Under the pieces are notes generated by a model, which was not told the origin of the DNA, searched no databases, and was given only the letters and a program-made list of their open reading frames with translations. A DNA stretch of 9,272 nucleotides from JBHHZM01 sp046758065 (lineage in GTDB: Bacteria > Pseudomonadota > Alphaproteobacteria > JAAXGF01): contig JBHHZM010000121.1 of assembly GCA_046758065.1 (NCBI GenBank), positions 1 through 9,272 of the forward strand. The letters run 5' to 3'. This document shows, piece by piece, positions 5,020 through 9,272 of this stretch; within the stretch, counting starts at the first letter, position 1; each line of letters begins with the position of its first letter. Position numbers and translations under genes: made by a program.

Positions 5020-6731
5020 CACGCGACGGTGTAGTCCTTGTACTTGTCGAGCATGCGCACCGGCTTCTTGAGCGCATCGCGGCGGAACGGATCGCCGAGC
5101 TCCTGTGTCGCCATGATTTCGAGCACCGTGCAGCGCCCCGACGAGGTTGCCTGGCGCAGCGCATCGCCGATCTGGTCGGGCCGGTCGATGCGGACGCCGT
5201 CGGCGCCGAAGGCCTTGGCGATCTCGGCCCAGCTCGGGTTGCTGAGATTGGTGCCGATGTAACGGTCGGCGTAGAAATCGACCTGGTTCTTCTTCTCCGC
5301 GCCCCATTGGCCGTTGTTGAAGACGACCACGGTGACGCCGATGTTCTCGCGCACGCAGGTCAGGAGCTCGTTGAAGCTGATGCCCCAGGCGCCGTCACCG
5401 ACATAGGCCACGGCCGGGCGGTCCGGCGCGCCGAACTTGCAGCCGATGGCGGTCGGAAAGGCGTAGCCGCAGTTGCCGAAGCTCATGGCGGCGAAAAAGC
5501 TGTTGGGCGCGTCGAAGCGCAGGTAGCTGTTGGAGACCGAGCAGATGTTGCCGATGTCGGTGGTGACCATGGCGTTCGCGGGCATCGCCTTTTCGAGCTC
5601 GCGCAGCGCGCGGCGCGGGGCGATGGGTGAGCCGTCGTCCTGCCCCCAGCTATCGAGCTCGGCTTCCCACTCGTCCTTTTGCCTCCTGACCTCGGTGAGC
5701 CGCTCCCCGGCGTTGCCGTGGCACTCGAGCGGGCGGTTGCGCAGGCGGCCGACGATGTCCGCAGCGGCGAGCCCGGCGTCGCCGTGGACGCCGACGTCGA
5801 TCTTCTTGACCAGGCCGAGGGCGCGGTGGTTGACGTCGACCTGGATGATCCTGGCGCCGTTCGGCCAGTAATCGATGCCGTGCTGCGGCAGGGTGCCGAA
5901 GGGGCCGAGGCGGGTGCCGAGCGCCAGCACCACGTCGGCCTGGGCGATGGTCTTCATCGCCGCTTTCGAGCCCTGGTAACCGAGCGGCCCCATCCACAAC
6001 GGGTGATTGGCCGGAAAGGCGTCGTTGTGGAGATAGGTGGTGCAGACCGGCGCCTTGAGGAGCTCGGCGAGCTCGGTCAGCGCCGCCTGCCCGCCGCCCA
6101 TGACGACGCCGCCGCCGGCGAGAATGACCGGAAACCTGGCGTTGGCGAGCAGGTCCGCCGCCGCCTGCAGGCTCTCCGGCCCGCCGGCCGCGCGCTCGAT
6201 GCGCTGGGGCTCGGGAATCTCGACGTCGATCTCGCCGTAGAACTGGTCGCGCGGAATGTTGACCTGTACCGGGCCGCGTTCGGCGATGGCAAGGTCGAAG
6301 GCGCGCGCCATCTGCTCGGCGATGCGATCGGCGCGCCGGATGTCCGCCTGGTATTTCGTGATCTTGGAGAAGATCGGGATCTGGTCGGTTTCCTGGAAGC
6401 CGCCGAGGCCCATGGAGTTCGAACCGGTCTCGGGCGTAATGCAGACGACCGGAGAATGCGCCCAATAGGCGGCGGCGACGGCGGTCACGAAGTTGGTGAC
6501 GCCGGGGCCGTTCTGGCCGATGCAGACGCCGTGGCGTCCGGTCGCGCGCGAATAGCCGTCGGCCATGTGGCCGGCGCCCTGTTCGTGGGCGACGGGAATG
6601 AACCTGATGCCGGCGGGCTCGAAGATGTCGAGCGCGTCCATGTAGGCGGAACCGACGATGCCGAACACGTACTCGACGTTGTTGGCCGCCAGGGTTTCGA
6701 CGAAGGCTTCGCTCGGGGTCATGCGTGTCAT
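5019..6731 (-). CDS. xsc: Sulfoacetaldehyde acetyltransferase (ThDP-dependent)
   Basis: Xsc splits sulfoacetaldehyde with phosphate into acetyl phosphate and sulfite, the central desulfonation step in breakdown of taurine, isethionate and related C2 sulfonates. The 570-residue protein has the three-domain layout of ThDP enzymes: a PYR domain with the catalytic glutamate E50 in VAHEQGAGHMADGYSRATG, a middle domain, and a PP domain with the ThDP/Mg motif GDGAWG (445-450) and FNNGQWGAEK (471-480). Blocks I recall from known Xsc proteins and not from acetolactate synthase are QNGPGVTNFVTAV (73-85), GLGGFQE (108-114), HNDAFPANHPLWMGPLGYQG (235-254) and the tail QELGDPFRRDALKKPV (543-558). It is somewhat shorter than the roughly 590-600 residues usual for the family. 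The first ATG is chosen because GGAGG (6741-6737) precedes it; the in-frame ATG at 6722 has no such site. An oxalyl-CoA decarboxylase or acetolactate synthase is less likely given the tail and the pta neighbour. Confidence 0.93.
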   Translation of the reverse strand: MTRMTPSEAFVETLAANNVEYVFGIVGSAYMDALDIFEPAGIRFIPVAHEQGAGHMADGYSRATGRHGVCIGQNGPGVTNFVTAVAAAYWAHSPVVCITPETGSNSMGLGGFQETDQIPIFSKITKYQADIRRADRIAEQMARAFDLAIAERGPVQVNIPRDQFYGEIDVEIPEPQRIERAAGGPESLQAAADLLANARFPVILAGGGVVMGGGQAALTELAELLKAPVCTTYLHNDAFPANHPLWMGPLGYQGSKAAMKTIAQADVVLALGTRLGPFGTLPQHGIDYWPNGARIIQVDVNHRALGLVKKIDVGVHGDAGLAAADIVGRLRNRPLECHGNAGERLTEVRRQKDEWEAELDSWGQDDGSPIAPRRALRELEKAMPANAMVTTDIGNICSVSNSYLRFDAPNSFFAAMSFGNCGYAFPTAIGCKFGAPDRPAVAYVGDGAWGISFNELLTCVRENIGVTVVVFNNGQWGAEKKNQVDFYADRYIGTNLSNPSWAEIAKAFGADGVRIDRPDQIGDALRQATSSGRCTVLEIMATQELGDPFRRDALKKPVRMLDKYKDYTVA

Positions 6732-6787
6732 GCTGCCCTCCCCTCGACACTACGGATGGAATGGGTCGTCCCCCGGTTTGCCGGTGG

Positions 6788-6830
6788 CTTGTGGTCTCAT
6801 CTTATAGAAAGCCCGCTGAGGGGCCACAAG
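6788..6830 (-). promoter_or_regulatory. Sigma70-like promoter of xsc with a flanking inverted repeat
   Basis: On the minus strand TTGTGG (6829-6824) and TATAAG (6806-6801) are separated by exactly 17 bp; the -10 box fits the consensus at five of six bases. Transcription would start near 6794, about 60 nt before the xsc ATG. CTTGTGG at 6788-6794 and CCACAAG at 6824-6830 are perfect inverted copies, so the -35 box lies in one arm and the predicted start in the other. This would suit an operator, but that is inference from two 7-base arms. Confidence 0.5.
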
Positions 6831-6914
6831 AGCCAGACCATTGCGCGAGATTGGGCCAGACTTCAGCCCGCGTGGCGCCGCGCCGGAGGAAAGCCGCTCA
6901 CTCCCCCGCAGGCC

Positions 6915-7346
6915 TCAATCTGTTCCGAACATCCGCTTGAGGTTGTCGAGGCCGGCCTTGTAGATGCCCTCGATCGCCGCGACGGCGTCGGCTTCGGGAC
7001 CGCCTTCGGCGTCGAACTCGCTCGACCATTCGACGGTGCAGCCACCGCCGTCGGCGTCTTCGACCACGCGGATCGTCGCCTGATAGTTCGCGACCGGGAG
7101 CGGTCCCTGAAGAATCGAATAGCTGTAGCGGCGCGCGTCCTTGTCGAGGTTTTCGAGCCGTTCGACGATCTCGCCGCCGCCGAACAGCGACAGGCGTCGC
7201 AGCGTGCCGATCGAACCCCCCTCCCCTTCGATCTCGCTTTTCTCGACCGCGGGATGCCAGTCGGGCAGCGCGTTGAAGCCGCCGACCGTCTGCCACACCG
7301 TGTCGGCTGGCACACTGAGTTTTGTCGACATGGAAACCTTGGGCAT
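6915..7346 (-). CDS. SRPBCC-family protein (polyketide cyclase/dehydrase-like, START/Bet v1 fold)
   Basis: A 143-residue cytoplasmic protein. The opening MPKVSMSTKLSVPADTVWQT followed by VGGFNALPDWHPAV (21-34) is characteristic of the polyketide_cyc2 branch of the SRPBCC superfamily. The middle carries the alternating beta-strand pattern (RLSLFGGGEIVERL, YSYSILQGPLPVANYQATI), and a closing helix (AVAAIEGIYKAGLDNLKRMF, 121-140) would cap the ligand cavity. These proteins bind hydrophobic ligands in a deep pocket, and most members have no assigned substrate, so none is claimed here. GGGAAGGG precedes the ATG. The gene lies 133 bp downstream of groEL, behind a strong terminator, and 183 bp upstream of xsc on the same strand. 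It is probably its own unit, and the separate xsc promoter argues against an operon with xsc. Confidence 0.85.
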   Translation of the reverse strand: MPKVSMSTKLSVPADTVWQTVGGFNALPDWHPAVEKSEIEGEGGSIGTLRRLSLFGGGEIVERLENLDKDARRYSYSILQGPLPVANYQATIRVVEDADGGGCTVEWSSEFDAEGGPEADAVAAIEGIYKAGLDNLKRMFGTD

Positions 7347-7420
7347 GATGCACCCTTCCCCGATAGGTTTTCGAACTCCGGAACATCATGCGGCAACCGT
7401 GCCGGCGCGGCAACCGACGT

Positions 7421-7452
7421 GCGAAAAGAAAGGGGCCGCGAAACGCGGCCCC
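7421..7452 (-). terminator. Rho-independent terminator of groESL
   Basis: Read on the minus strand, GGGGCCGCG (7452-7444) pairs perfectly with CGCGGCCCC (7440-7432) around a TTT loop, and TTTCTTTT follows at 7431-7424. The 9-bp GC-rich stem with a T-rich tail is the best terminator in the window. It lies 27 bp past the groEL stop codon and separates the chaperonin operon from the SRPBCC gene. Confidence 0.85.
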
Positions 7453-7479
7453 GAAACGTTACCGACTGTCCGGATTCGT

Positions 7480-9135
<1,656 letters not shown>

Positions 9136-9147
9136 GCTTGCGATTCC

Positions 9148-9272
9148 CTATTCGAGGATGCCCATGATGTCTGATTCTTTCATGATCAAAAGCTCGTCGC
9201 CGTTGATCTTGACCTCTGTGCCGGACCACTTGCCGAAGAGGATGCGATCGCCCTTCTTGACGTCGAGCGGCT
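9148..9272 (-). CDS. groES: Co-chaperonin GroES (Hsp10), C-terminal part, runs off right edge
   Basis: The last 40 codons and the TAG stop (9150-9148) are present, translating as PLDVKKGDRILFGKWSGTEV followed by KINGDELLIMKESDIMGILE. This is the closing beta-barrel half of GroES, with the conserved GDRILFGKWSGTEVK and the EDIMGI-like end (here SDIMGILE). GroES caps the GroEL ring. The start and the mobile loop are beyond the window. The 12-bp gap to groEL shows co-transcription. Confidence 0.97.
   Translation of the reverse strand, partial: PLDVKKGDRILFGKWSGTEVKINGDELLIMKESDIMGILE

Noticed and set aside
3944..5164. Minus-strand open frame of 406 codons over pta
   Set aside because: Antisense to pta, and it would overlap the end of xsc in another frame.

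Overview
The window is GC-rich, densely coded bacterial DNA with long non-coding antisense frames. The GroEL wording (for example APRITKDGVTVAKEVELADK), the GroES tail, the interspersed hairpin repeats and the sulfonate-type gene set suggest an alphaproteobacterium, perhaps of the Rhodospirillales. That placement is inference. No phage, CRISPR, rRNA or tRNA signal was seen.

Left end (1-1144): a membrane sensor with the beginning of a CHASE-like extracytoplasmic domain runs off the left edge on the minus strand. It is divergent from a small bacteriohemerythrin-like protein on the plus strand. About 220 bp lie between the two starts, including an AT-rich stretch and a structured leader. The hemerythrin keeps six of the seven usual di-iron ligands, but the last histidine appears to be aspartate.

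Repeat island (1145-1496): the convergent gap between the hemerythrin and ackA holds a pair of REP-like hairpins, then a 150-bp inverted-repeat element that encloses two oppositely oriented copies of a second REP-like unit.

Central metabolic block (1497-6731): acetate kinase (ackA) and a citrate synthase form a minus-strand pair. Phosphate acetyltransferase (pta) is divergent from the citrate synthase. Sulfoacetaldehyde acetyltransferase (xsc) is minus-strand and convergent with pta, with a shared terminator-like hairpin between them. Together the four genes give a route from sulfoacetaldehyde to sulfite plus acetyl phosphate (Xsc). Acetyl phosphate can then go to acetyl-CoA (Pta) and citrate (citrate synthase), or to ATP plus acetate (AckA). 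The usual upstream parts (taurine or other sulfonate uptake and deamination) and a sulfite-handling gene are not in the window.

Right end (6732-9272): a good sigma70-like promoter precedes xsc, followed by a small SRPBCC-fold protein, a strong groEL terminator, complete groEL and the 3' end of groES, which runs off the right edge. All are on the minus strand.

Nothing here is clearly a new biological system. The points most worth checking are the altered hemerythrin ligand, the split sulfonate/acetyl-phosphate locus and the nested repeat with compensatory stem changes.
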